Assembly (NCBI GenBank): GCA_035772405.1
Contig: JAYKKM010000224.1
Location: 1-64,000, forward strand
Length of the DNA: 64,000 nucleotides
Direction of reading: 5' to 3'
Source of the DNA: Chrysogorgia sp. JL179-B06
Taxonomy: Eukaryota > Cnidaria > Anthozoa > Scleralcyonacea > Chrysogorgiidae
This document shows, piece by piece, positions 34,325 through 46,552 of the stretch; within the stretch, counting starts at the first letter, position 1, and the number at the start of each line of letters is the position of its first letter. Both the position numbers and the translations under genes were made by a program. Below the pieces are notes generated by a model that saw only the letters and a list, made by a program, of their open reading frames with translations, ran no database searches and was not told where the DNA came from.

Positions 34325-34564
34325 GACGTAGCAATCAATATGGAAAATAGAATTAATGTCCATCGATAGCCTATGTTAGATCGTATGCGAGAACGGATTC
34401 AGGACAATACTAACAAATTCATGAGTGTTTAAACTAAAAATAAATTTTAATGTGAATATATATAGAATTTTATTGGTAACAGTATCAAACATTAGACTAT
34501 TTTTAAAATGTAAAATATGCTATAAATATTAATTACTTCAAAAATATTTTTACGATAAACTGAG

Positions 34565-34652
34565 TGCTCCTGGTGGGGCTCTTACCCTCGACCTTCGCAT
34601 TTCCCAGATATGTCTGTAAGTACGACGCGCTAACCAACTGAGCTACAGGAGC
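34565..34652 (-). pseudogene. tRNA-Ile relic with UAC anticodon, unit 29
   Basis: Counterpart of unit 21 in the 7.27-kb repeat, with the same UAC anticodon. Confidence 0.75.
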
Positions 34653-35169
34653 AACTGGAAAATCTCTGTTAAAGAGGTATTCAAAGTAAATACCGCGAGT
34701 TTAAATAAGAAATTGTAGTTTTTTTCCGAGAAATATAATTATTTTTTATCTTCTTCAACGAAATACGAGATAAAAATCATAAAGTTTGCATTTTAATTTG
34801 AAAAAAAATCAATCTCAAATTTAGTTTATATAGCAATAAAATTTTCGTATTGCAAATAATGTTAATATCCCATATCTTACAAACAAAAAGGTTGTTAGTA
34901 CGAAAATATTTCGATTGGTTCAAGTGAATGAAGTTCTGTTTGGGCCCTCAACGATTATGTACTATGCTAAACTGCTATCTCTACAGAAACAACATTATTC
35001 CTTTCTGGAAAGAAAATTTGGATAATTTATTTTTAGAAACATTTTTAATAAAATTTCCAACATGGTGCCCTTAATTAAATTAATTTGAAGAACGCATATA
35101 TATATATATGTATACCTGTAGACAATATTACAAAATAATAGGATTTCCGAAAAAAATTGTAACTAACAT

Positions 35170-35241
35170 TAGCAGGAAATGGTTTCGATCCATCGACCTC
35201 TGGGTTATGGGCCCAGCACGCTTCCACTGCGCCACCCTGCT
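35170..35241 (-). tRNA. tRNA-iMet(CAU), unit 30
   Basis: Consensus copy. Confidence 0.92.
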
Positions 35242-35481
35242 GACGTAGCAATCAATATGGAAAATAGAATTAATGTCCATCGATAGCCTATGTTAGATCG
35301 TATGCGAGAACGGATTCAGGACAATACTAACAAATTCATGAGTGTTTAAACTAAAAATAAATTTTAATGTGAATATATATAGAATTTTATTGGTAACAGT
35401 ATCAAACATTAGACTATTTTTAAAATGTAAAATATGCTATAAATATTAATTACTTCAAAAATATTTTTACGATAAACTGAG

Positions 35482-35569
35482 TGCTCCTGGTGGGGCTCTT
35501 ACCCTCGACCTTCGCATTTCCCAGATATGTCTGTAAGTACGACGCGCTAACCAACTGAGCTACAGGAGC
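35482..35569 (-). pseudogene. tRNA-Ile relic with UAC anticodon, unit 30
   Basis: Counterpart of unit 22. Confidence 0.75.
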
Positions 35570-36085
35570 AACTGGAAAATCTCTGTTAAAGAGGTATTCA
35601 AAGTAAATACCGCGAGTTTAAATAAGAAATTGTAGTTTTTTCCGAGAAATATAATTATTTTTTATCTTCTTCAACGAAATACGAGATAAAAATCATAAAG
35701 TTTGCATTTTAATTTGAAAAAAAATCAATCTCAAATTTAGTTTATATAGCAATAAAATTTTCGTATTGCAAATAATGTTAATATCCCATATCTTACAAAC
35801 AAAAAGGTTGTTAGTACGAAAATATTTCGATTGGTTGAAGTGAATGAAGTTCTGTTTGGGCCCTCAACGATTATGTACTATGCTAAACTGCTATCTCTAC
35901 AGAAACAACATTATTCCTTTCTGGAAAGAAAATTTGGATAATTTATTTTTAGAAACATTTTTAATAAAATTTCCAACATGGTGCCCTTAATTAAATTAAT
36001 TTGAAGAACGCATATATATATATATGTATACCTGTAGACAATATTACAAAATAATAGGATTTCCGAAAAAAATTGTAACTAACAT

Positions 36086-36157
36086 TAGCAGGAAATGGTT
36101 TCGATCCATCGACCTCTGGGTTATGGGCCCAGCACGCTTCCACTGCGCCACCCTGCT
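36086..36157 (-). tRNA. tRNA-iMet(CAU), unit 31
   Basis: Consensus copy. Confidence 0.92.
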
Positions 36158-36393
36158 GACGTTGCAATCAACATGGAAAATAGAATTAATGTCCATCGAT
36201 AGCCTATGTTAGATCGTATGCGAGAACGGATTCTGGACAATACTAACAAATTCATAAGTGTTTAAACTAAAAATAAATTTTGATGTGAATATAGAATTTT
36301 ATTGGTAACAGTATCAAACATTAGACTATTTTTAAAATGTAAAATATGCTATAAATATTAATTACTTCAAAAATATTTTTACTAAAAACTGAG

Positions 36394-36482
36394 TGCTCCT
36401 GGAGGGGCTCGAACCCTCGACCTTCGCATTTTCAAGATACTGTCTATAAGTACGACGCGCTAACCAACTGAGCTACAGGAGC
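36394..36482 (-). tRNA. tRNA-Ile(UAU) with intron, unit 31
   Basis: Counterpart of unit 23; all arms intact. Confidence 0.86.
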
Positions 36483-36993
36483 AACTGGAAAAAACTCTGT
36501 TAAAGAGGTATTCAAAGTAAATACCGCGAGTTTAAATAAGAAATTGTAGTTTTGTGCGAGAAATATAATTATTTTTTAATCTTCTTCTACGAAATACGAG
36601 AAAAAAATCATAAATTTTGCATTTTAATTTGAAAAAAAATCAAACTCAAATTTAGTTTATATAGCAATAAAATTTTCGTTTTGCAAATAATGTTAATATC
36701 CGATACATGACAAGCAACGATTTTGTTTGCAAGAAAGTATTTCGATTGATTGAAGAGCTAAACTGCTATTTCTACAGAAACAAAATTATTCTTTTCTGGA
36801 AAGAGAATTTGGATAATTTACAACATTCTTTTCTGGAACGAAAATGTGGTTGATTTATATTTAAAAACTTATTTTTAGTAAACATTTCCTACATGGCGCG
36901 GTTAATTCGAATTATTTTGAAGAACGCATATGTATACCTGTAGAAACTACTACAAAATAATCGGATTTCCGAACAAAAAATTGTAACTAACAT

Positions 36994-37065
36994 TAGCAGG
37001 AAATGGTTTCGATCCATCGACCTCTGGGTTATGGGCCCAGCACGCTTCCACTGCGCCACCCTGCT
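36994..37065 (-). tRNA. tRNA-iMet(CAU), unit 32
   Basis: Consensus copy in the spacer type that lacks (TA)n. Confidence 0.92.
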
Positions 37066-37301
37066 GACGTTGCAATCAACATGGAAAATAGAATTAATGT
37101 CCATCGATAGCCTATGTTAGATCGTATGCGAGAACGGATTCTGGACAATACTAACAAATTCATAAGTGTTTAAACTAAAAATAAATTTTAATGTGAATAT
37201 AGAATTTTATTGGTAACAGTATCAAACATTAGACTATTTTTAAAATGTAAAATATGCTATAAATATTAATTACTTCAAAAATATTTTTACTAAAAACTGA
37301 G

Positions 37302-37390
37302 TGCTCCTGGAGGGGCTCGAACCCTCCACCTTCGCATTTTCAAGATACTGTCTATAAGTACGACGCGCTAACCAACTGAGCTACAGGAGC
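37302..37390 (-). tRNA. tRNA-Ile(UAU) with intron, unit 32
   Basis: Counterpart of unit 24, with the same T-stem-side substitution. Confidence 0.82.
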
Positions 37391-37901
37391 AACTGGAAAA
37401 AACTCTGTTAAAGAGGTATTCAAAGTAAATACCGCGAGTTTAAATAAGAAATTGTAGTTTTGTGCGAGAAATATAATTATTTTTTAATCTTCTTCAAAGA
37501 AATACGAGAAAAAAATCATAAATTTTGCATTTTAATTTGAAAAAAAATCAAACTCAAATTTAGTTTATATAGCAATAAAATTTTCGTTTTGCAAATAATG
37601 TTAATATCCGATACATGACAAGCAACGATTTTGTTTGCAAGAAAGTATTTCGATTGATTGAAGAGCTAAACTGCTATTTCTACAGAAACAAAATTCTTCT
37701 TTTCTGGAAAGAGAATTTGGATAATTTACAACATTCTTTTCTGGAACGAAAATGCGGATGATTTCTATTTAAAAACTTATTTTTAGTAAACATTTCCTAC
37801 ATGGCGCGCTTAATTCAAATTATTTTGAAGAACGCATACGTATAGCTGTGGAAACTACTACAAAATAATCGGATTTCCTAACAAAAAATTGTAACTAAGA
37901 T

Positions 37902-37973
37902 TACCAGCAAATGGTTTCGATCCATCGACCTCTGGGTTATGGGTCCAGCACGTTTCCACTGCGCCACCCTGCT
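37902..37973 (-). pseudogene. tRNA-iMet relic, unit 33
   Basis: Same acceptor and G31 defects as unit 25. Confidence 0.7.
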
Positions 37974-38209
37974 GACATTGCAATCGACATGGAAAATACA
38001 ATTAATGTCCATCGATAGCCTATGTTAGATCGTATGCGAGAACGGATTCTGGACAATACTAATAAATTCATAAGTGTTCAAACTAAAAATAAATTTTAAT
38101 GTGAATAAAGAATTTTATTGGTAACAGTATCAAACATTAGACTATTTTTAAAATGTAAAATATGCTATAAATATTAATTACTTCAAAAATATTTTTAATA
38201 AAAACTGAG

Positions 38210-38302
38210 TGCTCCTGGAGGGGCTCTTATCCTCGACCTTCGCATTTCCCAGATACGCACTGTCTATAACTACGACGCGCTAACCAACTGAGCTACAGGA
38301 GC
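38210..38302 (-). pseudogene. tRNA-Ile relic with longer intron, unit 33
   Basis: 93 nt with the enlarged intron of unit 25, a degenerate T-loop, and a change just before the anticodon. Confidence 0.72.
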
Positions 38303-38820
38303 AACTGGAAAAAACTCTGGTAAAGATGTTTTCAAAGTAAATACCGCGAGTTTAAATAAGAAATTGTAGTTTTTCAGAGAAATATAATTATTTTTTAATC
38401 TTCTTCAACGAAATACCTGAAAAAATCATAAAGTTTGCATTTTAATTTGAAAAAAAATCAATCTCAAATTTAGTTTATATAGCAATAAAATTTTCGTATT
38501 GCAAATAATGTTAATATCCCATATCTTACAAACAAAAAGGTTGTTAGTACGAAAATATTTCGATTGGTTGAAGAGAATGAAGTCCTATTTGGGCCCTCAA
38601 CGATTATGTACTATGCTAAACTGCTATCTCTACAGAAACAACATTATTCCTTTCTGGAAAGAAAATTTGGATAATTTATTTTTAGAAACATATTTTTAAT
38701 AAAATTTCCAACATGGTGCGCTTAATTAAATTAATTTGAAGAACGCATATATATATATATGTATACCTGTAGACAATATTACAAAATAATAGGATTTCCG
38801 AAAAAAATTGTAACTAACAT

Positions 38821-38892
38821 TAGCAGGAAATGGTTTCGATCCATCGACCTCTGGGTTATGGGCCCAGCACGTTTCCACTGCGCCATCCTGCT
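38821..38892 (-). tRNA. tRNA-iMet(CAU), unit 34
   Basis: Two changes: acceptor G7 to A, and AACGTGC in the D arm. Confidence 0.78.
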
Positions 38893-39129
38893 GACGGTGC
38901 AAATCGACATGGAAAATATAATTAATGCCCATCGATAGCCTATGTTAGATCGTACGCGAGAACGGATTCTGGACAATGCTAACAAATTCATAACTGTTTA
39001 AACTAAAAATAAATTTTAATGTGAATAAAGAATTTTATTGGTAACAGTATCAAACATTAGACAATTTTTAAAATGTAAAATATGCCTTAAATATTAATTA
39101 TTTCAAAAATATTTTTACTAAAAACTGAG

Positions 39130-39218
39130 TGCTCCTGGAGGGGCTCGAACCCTCGACCTTCGCATTTCCCAGATACTGTCTATAAGTACGACGCGCTAAC
39201 CAACTGAGCTACAGGAGC
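39130..39218 (-). tRNA. tRNA-Ile(UAU) with intron, unit 34
   Basis: Reference-quality copy: 89 nt, perfect 7-bp acceptor, UAU anticodon, 15-nt intron, TTCGAGC T-loop, T-run terminator. Confidence 0.9.
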
Positions 39219-39722
39219 AACTGGAAAAAACTCTATTAAAGAGGTATTCAAAGTAAATACCGCGAGTTTAAATAAGAAATTGTAGTTTTGTGCGAGAAAT
39301 ATAATTATTTTTTAATCTTCTTCAACGAAATACGAGAAAAAAATCATATAGTTTGCATTTTAATTTGAAAAAAAATCAATCTCAAATTTAGTTTATATAG
39401 CAATAAAATTTTCGTATTGCAAATAATGTTAATATTCGATATCATGACAAACAAAGAGATTGTTAGCAAGAAAGTATTTCGATTGATTGAAGAGCTAAAC
39501 TGCTATCTCTACAGAAACAACATTATTCCTTTCTGGATAGAAAATTTGGATAATTTAATTTCTATTTAGAAACTTATTTTTAGTAAACATTTCCTACATG
39601 GCGCGCTTAATTCAAATTATTTTGAAGAACGCATTTATATATATATATATATATATATATGTATACCTGTAGACAATATTACAAAATAATCGGATTTCCG
39701 AACAAAAAATTGTAACTAACAT

Positions 39723-39794
39723 TAGCAGGAAATGGTTTCGATCCATCGACCTCTGGGTTATGGGCCCAGCACGCTTCCACTGCGCCACCCTGCT
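39723..39794 (-). tRNA. tRNA-iMet(CAU), unit 35
   Basis: Consensus copy. Confidence 0.92.
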
Positions 39795-40030
39795 GACGTT
39801 GCAATCAACATGGAAAATAGAATTAATGTCCATCGATAGCCTATGTTAGATCGTATGCGAGAACGGATTCTGGACAATACTAACAAATTCATAAGTGTTT
39901 AAACTAAAAATAAATTTTAATGTGAATATAGAATTTTATTGGTAACAGTATCAAACATTAGACTATTTTTAAAATGTAAAATATGCTATAAATATTAATT
40001 ACTTCAAAAATATTTTTACTAAAAACTGAG

Positions 40031-40119
40031 TGCTCCTGGAGGGGCTCTTATCCTCGACCTTCGCATTTCCCAGATACTGTCTATAAGTACGACGCGCTAA
40101 CCAACTGAGCTACAGGAGC
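40031..40119 (-). pseudogene. tRNA-Ile(UAU) relic, unit 35
   Basis: Acceptor and anticodon intact, but the T-arm reads GGATAAGAGC. Confidence 0.74.
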
Positions 40120-40602
40120 AACTGAAATAAACTCAGTTAAAGAGGTATTCAAAGCAAATACCGCGAGTTTAAATAAGAAATTTTAGTTTTTTCCGAGAAA
40201 TATAATTTATTTTTTAATCTTCTTCAACGAAATACGAGAAAAAAATCATAAAGTTTGCATTTTAATTTGAAAAAAAATCAATCTCAAATTTAGTTTATAT
40301 AGCAATAATATTTTCGTATTGCAAATAATGTTAATATTCCATATCTTACAAACAAAAAGATTGTTAGCACGAAAACATTTCGATTGATTGAAGTCCTGTT
40401 TGGGCATCTCTACAGAAACAACATTATTCCTTTCTGGAAAGAAAATTTGGATAATTTATTTTTAGAAACTTATTTTTAATAAAATTTCCTACATGGTGCG
40501 CTTAATTAAATTAATTTGAAGAACGCATATATATATATATATGTATACCTGTAGACAATATTACAAAATAATAGGATTTCCGAAAAAAATTGTAACTAAC
40601 AT

Positions 40603-40674
40603 TAGCAGGAAATGGTTTCGATCCATCGACCTCTGGGTTATGGGCCCAGCACGCTTCCACTGCGCCACCCTGCT
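40603..40674 (-). tRNA. tRNA-iMet(CAU), unit 36
   Basis: Consensus copy. Confidence 0.92.
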
Positions 40675-40911
40675 GACGTTGCAATCAACATGGAAAATAG
40701 AATTAATGTCCATCGATAGTCTATGTTAGATCGTATGCGAGAACGGATTCTGGACAATACTAACAAATTCATAAGTGTTTAAACTAAAAATAAATTTTAA
40801 TGTGAATATAGAATTTTATTGGTAACAGTATCAAACATTAGACTATTTTTAAAATGTAAAATATGCTATAAATATTAATTACTTCAAAAATATTTTTACG
40901 AAAAACCTAAG

Positions 40912-41000
40912 TGCTCTTCGAGGGGCTCGAACCCTCGACCTTCGCATTTCCCAGATACTGTCTATAAGTACGTCGCGCTTACCAACTGAGCTACAGGAGC
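40912..41000 (-). tRNA. tRNA-Ile(UAU) with intron, unit 36, weak
   Basis: T-loop intact, but the acceptor is mispaired as in unit 27 and there are D-arm and anticodon-stem changes (AAGCGCGACG). Confidence 0.6.
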
Positions 41001-41436
41001 AACTGGAAAAAACTCTGTTAAAGAGGTATTCAAAGTAAATACCGCGAGTTTAAATAAGAAATTGTAGTTTTGTGCGAGAAATATAATTATTTTTTAATCT
41101 TCTTCAACGAAATACGAGAAAAAAATCATAAAGTTTGCATTTTAATTTGAAAAAAAATCAAATTCAAATTTAGTTTATATAGCAATAAAATTTTCGTATT
41201 GCAAATAATGTTAATATCCCATATCTTACAAACAAAAAGGTTGTTAGCACAAAAATATTTCGATTGATTGAAGTCCTGTTTGGGCCCTCATCGATTATGT
41301 ACTATGCTAAACTGCTTCTCTACAGAAACAACATAATTCCTTTCTGGAAAGAAAATTTGGATAATTTATTTTTAGAAACTTATTTTTAATAAAATTTCCA
41401 ACATATGGTGCGCTTAATTAAATTAATTTGAAGAAC

Positions 41437-41656
<220 letters not shown>

Positions 41657-41712
41657 ACCTGTAGACAATATTACAAAATAATAGGATTTCCGAAAACAAT
41701 TGTAACTAACAT

Positions 41713-41784
41713 TAGCAGGAAATGGTTTCAATCCATCGACCTCTGGGTTATGGGCCCAGCACGCTTCCACTGCGCCACCCTGCT
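41713..41784 (-). tRNA. tRNA-iMet(CAU), unit 37, T-loop changed
   Basis: T-loop ATTGAAA instead of ATCGAAA (C56 to U), which weakens the B box. The Ile partner is deleted: the spacer jumps from TATGCTA to ATCATAAA near 41,979. Confidence 0.72.
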
Positions 41785-42242
41785 GACGTTGCAATCAACA
41801 TTGAAAATATAATTAATGTCCATCGATAGTCTATGTTAGATCGTATGCGAGAACGGATTCTGGACAATACTAACAAAGTCATAAGTGTTTAAACTAAAAA
41901 TAAATTTTAATGTGAATATAGAATTTTATTGGTAACAGTATCAAACATTAGACTATTTTTAAAATGTAAAATATGCTAATCATAAATTTTGCATTTTAAT
42001 TTGAAAAAAAATCAATCTCAAATTGAATTTATATAGCAATAAAATTTTCGTATTGCAAATAATGTTAATATCCCATATCTTACAAATAAAAAGATTGTTA
42101 GCACAAAAACATTTCGATTGATTGAAGTCCTGTTTGTACGGTGGCTCACAAGGGACATGCTACAAATAAAAAGTTTGGTGCAATTCTTTTAAAATTGATG
42201 CAAATTAAAAGTAATGTTGCTACAAAGTAAAGTTGCTGCAAA

Positions 42243-42716
42243 TTAGAAGTAAAGTTGCTGCACTTTAAAAGTAAAGTTGCTGCACTTTAAAAGTAAAGTT
42301 GCTGCACTTTAAAAGTAAAGTTGCTGCACTTTAAAAGTAAAGTTGCTGCACTTTAAAAGTAAAGTTGCTGCACTTTAAAAGTAAAGTTGCTGCACTTTAA
42401 AAGTAAAGTTGCTGCACATTAAAAGTAAAGTTGCTGCACTTTAAATATAAAGTTGCTGCACTTTAAAAGTAAAGCTGCTGCACTTTAAAAGTAAAGTTGC
42501 TGCACTTTAAAAGTAAAGCTGCTGCACTTTAAAAGTAAAGTTGCTGCACTTTAAAAGTAAAGTTGCTGCACTTTAAAAGTAAAGTTGCTGCACTTTAAAA
42601 GTAAAGTTGCTGCACTTTAAAAATAAAGTTGCTGCACTTTAAAAATAAAGTTGCTGCACTTTAAAAATAAAGTTGCTGCACTTTAAAAGTAAAGTTGCTG
42701 CACTTTAAAAGTAAAA
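42243..42716 (+). repeat. 22-bp subterminal tandem repeat, left arm
   Basis: About 21 copies of a unit like TTGCTGCACTTTAAAAGTAA plus AG, with few substitutions. Likely transposase-binding or spacer repeats; no spacers vary, so it is not a CRISPR array. Confidence 0.95.
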
Positions 42717-42719
42717 TTC

Positions 42720-43269
42720 ATGCGCGCGCAGGTGGACTGGATCGAGGTAATGGCGCGCGAAGTTGACATTATCGAAGAGATGTTTAATGTACATCGTGTG
42801 GCGAGGTTTGTGAACCTGATCCGTCCTGATGCACATTTTTGTCATGAGTGTGGTTATAGTTTTAACAATGGGGCTGTGGAAATTACGATTGAAGAAGTAA
42901 TAACGGGGTATTTTAATCGAGGTTATCAGTATAGCGCTATTGTAGGTTTGCTTGAAAAGCATCATGGACTAGAGTGCAGATGCACGTCAGAACGCTTAAA
43001 AGGAAACTCAGAGAGTTTTTTTTAAAAAGAGGAGCTAATTATGACGAAGCGACCGTTCGCCAGTGTATTGAACGTGAGATGCAAGAAGCAGGTATGCTGG
43101 CTGGGTATCGTCACATTTGGCATGCCATAAGATTACGACATCGTCTACATGTCCCACGCCGACTGGTATCTGCCATTATCTGATGGTGTTAGAGAAAGGA
43201 GGGCCAGGCGATTGACAAGACGAAATTATATTTCATTTGGGCCAAATTTTGCCTGGCATATTGATGGTA
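42720..43269 (+). pseudogene. Transposase 5' exon, left arm (IS3EU-like)
   Basis: Three frame pieces make one product. FCHECGYSF (zinc-knuckle-like) leads to an HTH part (EVITGYFNRGYQYSAIVGLLEKHHGL). After a one-base shift near 42,975 come RTLKRKLRE and the IS3 OrfB-like MQEAGMLAGYRHIWHAIRLRHRL. After a second break near 43,180 comes RRARRLTRRNYISFGPNFAWHIDG, where D is the first acid of an integrase core. GTACGT follows directly, a plausible intron donor. The downstream core exons are absent. This copy also has ELVLKRRGAN altered to EFFLKRGAN. Confidence 0.7.
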
Positions 43270-43818
43270 CGTATTTTTATTTATCAGTTTTGTCTAGTTT
43301 TATTAAATACAGTGTGTAGCAGTCAAATACAAGTTTACCTGTCAGGGTATTTGAAAACAAATTTTACTGGACATCTCCTATCATTGCAGTGTCACTTGGA
43401 TCATAGGCAACCCAAATGTGAATGCTTTGCAAGCGACAGGAGAGTGAAACGAAAACTCACCCCACACTTCTCTTCGCGCGACGCGGTATGTAGATGTTGT
43501 AGTATATATATATATATGGAAAGGTTGGCAACTAAATTCAACTTCACACACTAAACAGTTCGACAAACACTCAAAATACCAAAAAAATACCAGGAGAACC
43601 ATCAAGAAAATAACAACACATTAAACACTGATAATTTTACTACCTTATCATAAACTAGTTGGGTTATGAATACTTTGGACTGAAAAGAAATGAGCAAATG
43701 TTTACAGGTTTTTGGCCGAAATTTTCTCATTGTCGATGCGGGATCCACCTAACACCGATCTGAGATTTTGTGATGCAATCTCATTGGACATCAGAAATAA
43801 ACAAACTATCACGTCTTA

Positions 43819-44018
43819 GGAGGAGGACTGACTCATGTCACGAAATTCTTACCTCGACCGCAAAAGGAGATTTGAATTAATGTAAAGATTTGTTTACATC
43901 TAAACTAAACCAATTCTCCTTTGTAAATTTAGTTTATATACGTTTCAAAACCACAATGCGATCCTAATCAATCGCGTGAGTGGCTAGCCCGGTTAACCGG
44001 GCTCATGTAAACAGCCCC
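43819..44018 (+). mobile_element. Harbinger-like MITE, left arm copy
   Basis: Flanked by TTA on both sides (43,816-43,818 and 44,019-44,021). The right end is CATGTAAACAGCCCC; about 30 bp at the left end is missing compared with the copy at 44,624. Contains the palindrome AGCCCGGTTAACCGGGCT. Confidence 0.6.
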
Positions 44019-44623
44019 TTAGAGATAAAATACGAACAGCAGGGGGGGAGCTATTGACATAACACAAAGCCAAGAACCAAGACAAAGCAACGAAGACGTT
44101 TTTGTTTTGTCTGGTTCATGGCGAGAATAAACATAAATATAAACAATAGTTTGAATTTCTTATTGATTACACCCTGTTCAAGAGTGAAGAGAAGTTACAG
44201 ATATGAAAAAGCAGGTTTTTATCAGGTTTTTGAACGCGGAGCATGCAGCAAGACATTCGAAAATGTTTAAGCGTAAAAGATATTGTTTTCCCAGCAACCG
44301 TTTTTGAAAAGGTAAGGTATAAGTTATGAATATCTATTATTGAACATTTCTTTGCCAGGTATTTTCGTTCGATCTGCAGCTTTAATATATATTTCAATGA
44401 GATTCGACAGGTTTTCATATAAACATATAGTATTTTTTTGAGAAGTTACAGGGACACGGGGGATTTTGCCGTTCTAGTATAATTCTCGTTTTTAATTATA
44501 AACCACTGCAGTTGTTGTGTGAAATACCGTAAAAATATTTAAAAGAGAATAACATAATGGAGTGAAAAACCCCAAAACCTATACGCAGTCGTCATATGCT
44601 GTTTACATGATATAAACCTATAC

Positions 44624-44854
44624 GCTGTTTACATGAGCCCGGTTAACCGGGCTAGCCCGGCTCACGCGATTGATTAGGATCGCATTGTGGTTTTGAAACG
44701 TATATAAACTAAATTTACAAAGGAGAATTGGTTTAGTTTAGATGTAAACAAATCTTTACATTAATTCAAATCTCCTTTTGCGGTCGAGGTAAGAATTTTG
44801 TGACATGAGTCAGCCCTCCTAGGAGGGCTAGCCCTCCTCCATATAAACTACCCC
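44624..44854 (-). mobile_element. Harbinger-like MITE, right arm copy
   Basis: Keeps the GGGGTAGTTTATATGG end with TTA (TAA at 44,855-44,857) that the left copy lost. Its other end breaks off at the centre of the fold-back at GCTGTTTACATG. Confidence 0.58.
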
Positions 44855-45424
44855 TAAGACGTGATAGTTTGTTTATTTCTGATGTCCAATTAGATTGCAT
44901 CACAAAATCTCAGATCGGTGTTAGGTGGATCCCGCATCGACAATGAGAAAATTTCGGCCAAAAACCTGTAAACATTTGCTCATTTCTTTTGAGTCCAAAG
45001 TATTCATAACCCAACTAGTTTGTGATAAGGTAGTAAAATTATCAGTGTTTAATGTGTTGTTATTTTCTTGATGGTTCTCCTGGTATTTTTTTGGTATTTT
45101 GAGTGTTTGTCGAACTGTTTAGTGTGTGAAGTTGAATTTAGTTGCCAACCTTTCCATATATATATATATACTACAACATCTACATACCGCGTCGCGCGAA
45201 GAGAAGTGTGGGGTGAGTTTTCGTTTCACTCTCCTGTCGCTTGCAAAGCATTCACATTTGGGTTGCCTATGATCCAAGTGACACTGCAATGATAGGAGAT
45301 GTCCAGTAAAATTTGTTTTCAAATACCCTGACAGGTAAACAACTTGTATTTGACTGCTACACACTGTATTTAATAAAACTAGACAAAACTGATAAATAAA
45401 AATACGTACCATCAATATGCCAGG

Positions 45425-45890
45425 CAAAATTTGGCCCAAATGAAATATAATTTCGTCTTGTCAATCGCCTGGCCCTCCTTTCTCTAACACCATCAGATAA
45501 TGGCAGATACCAGTCGGCGTGGGACATGTAGACGATGTCGTAATCTTATGGCATGCCAAATGTGACGATACCCAGCCAGCATACCTGCTTCTTGCATCTC
45601 ACGTTCAATACACTGGCGAACGGTCGCTTCGTCATAATTAGCTCCTCTTCTTTTTAAAACTAACTCTCTGAGTTTCCTTTTAAGCGTTCTGACGTGCATC
45701 TGCACTCTAGTCCATGATGCTTTTCAAGCAAACCTACAATAGCGCTATACTGATAACCTCGATTAAAATACCCCGTTATTACTTCTTCAATCGTAATTTC
45801 CACAGCCCCATTGTTAAACCACACTCATGACAAAAATGTGCATCAGGACGGATCAGGTTCACAAACCTCGCCACACGATGTACATTAAAC
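45425..45890 (-). pseudogene. Transposase 5' exon, right arm, C-terminal portion
   Basis: Inverted copy of the left-arm exon, split by a nested MITE; its start lies at about 46,483-46,545. It keeps ELVLKRRGANYDEATVRQC but shares both frame breaks with the left arm. Confidence 0.7.
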
Positions 45891-46475
45891 CATGGATAGT
45901 AAATAGACTGGATAGGAAACTGGCTGACGTCAGCGTGGAAACCTAGTTGCAATTCGTGATGTCACGAAGATGTCACGAATACACAGATTTTACTGAGTTT
46001 CTCTTCGACTTCTCCATATTTTCGTATTCAAGTAGCTATATTGAGATTCCAAAATGTTTCATCGTCTTACAAACCTGCCTAAGCCACGACCAAATGATCG
46101 AGGTAAATGTTGTTCGTCTTTGTTTCAGCTGTTTTCGTTTTGTGGTGAAGAAACTGGCGTCGCAAAACTACCGTTGTTTTAGTTGAAATTTGGGACGCGT
46201 TTTTCACCGTCTAAAGTTGGATCTTTTCGCCTAAAATGAGTAATGGTAGTCGGATATTCCATCGTAAAGTGGCATTGTGATATTTTTTGGCAGTTTGACT
46301 GTAATTTTTAGCTGTATTATCGCTAAACGTTGCGATTTATGGTGTTTTTGTTACGTCACGATTTGCAACTAGGTTTCACGCGACCAAACGCCATCAACTG
46401 GTGTCTAAACCAATCAGCATGCTGGAAACGTCGCACGTGATCTTAGTTTCCTATCCAGTCTATTTACTATCCATG
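45891..46475. mobile_element. Nested 585-bp MITE in the right arm
   Basis: Inverted ends CATGGATAGTAAATAGACTG and complement, with a 7-bp duplication ATTAAAC (45,884-45,890 and 46,476-46,482). The left arm has the uninterrupted site. No coding capacity. Superfamily not assigned. Confidence 0.85.
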
Positions 46476-46482
46476 ATTAAAC

Positions 46483-46545
46483 ATCTCTTCGATAATGTCA
46501 ACTTCGCGCGCCATTACCTCGATCCAGTCCACCTGCGCGCACATG
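46483..46545 (-). pseudogene. Transposase 5' exon, right arm, N-terminal portion
   Basis: Start of the right-arm exon (DWIEVMAREVDIIEEMFN), separated from the remainder by the nested MITE. Confidence 0.65.
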
Positions 46546-46552
46546 AATTTTA

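Noticed and set aside
31227..38699. Spacer ORFs MQIMLISHILQTKRLL
   Set aside because: Open in only a few units and broken by indels in others; AT-rich spacer without coding constraint.
43381..45292. 74-aa ORF MMVLLVFFWYFECLSNC in both fold-back arms
   Set aside because: Occurs in both arms because of the inversion; lies opposite the putative intron of the transposase and has no domain.
45947..46186. 79-aa ORF in the nested MITE
   Set aside because: No domain, and MITEs of this size are non-coding.
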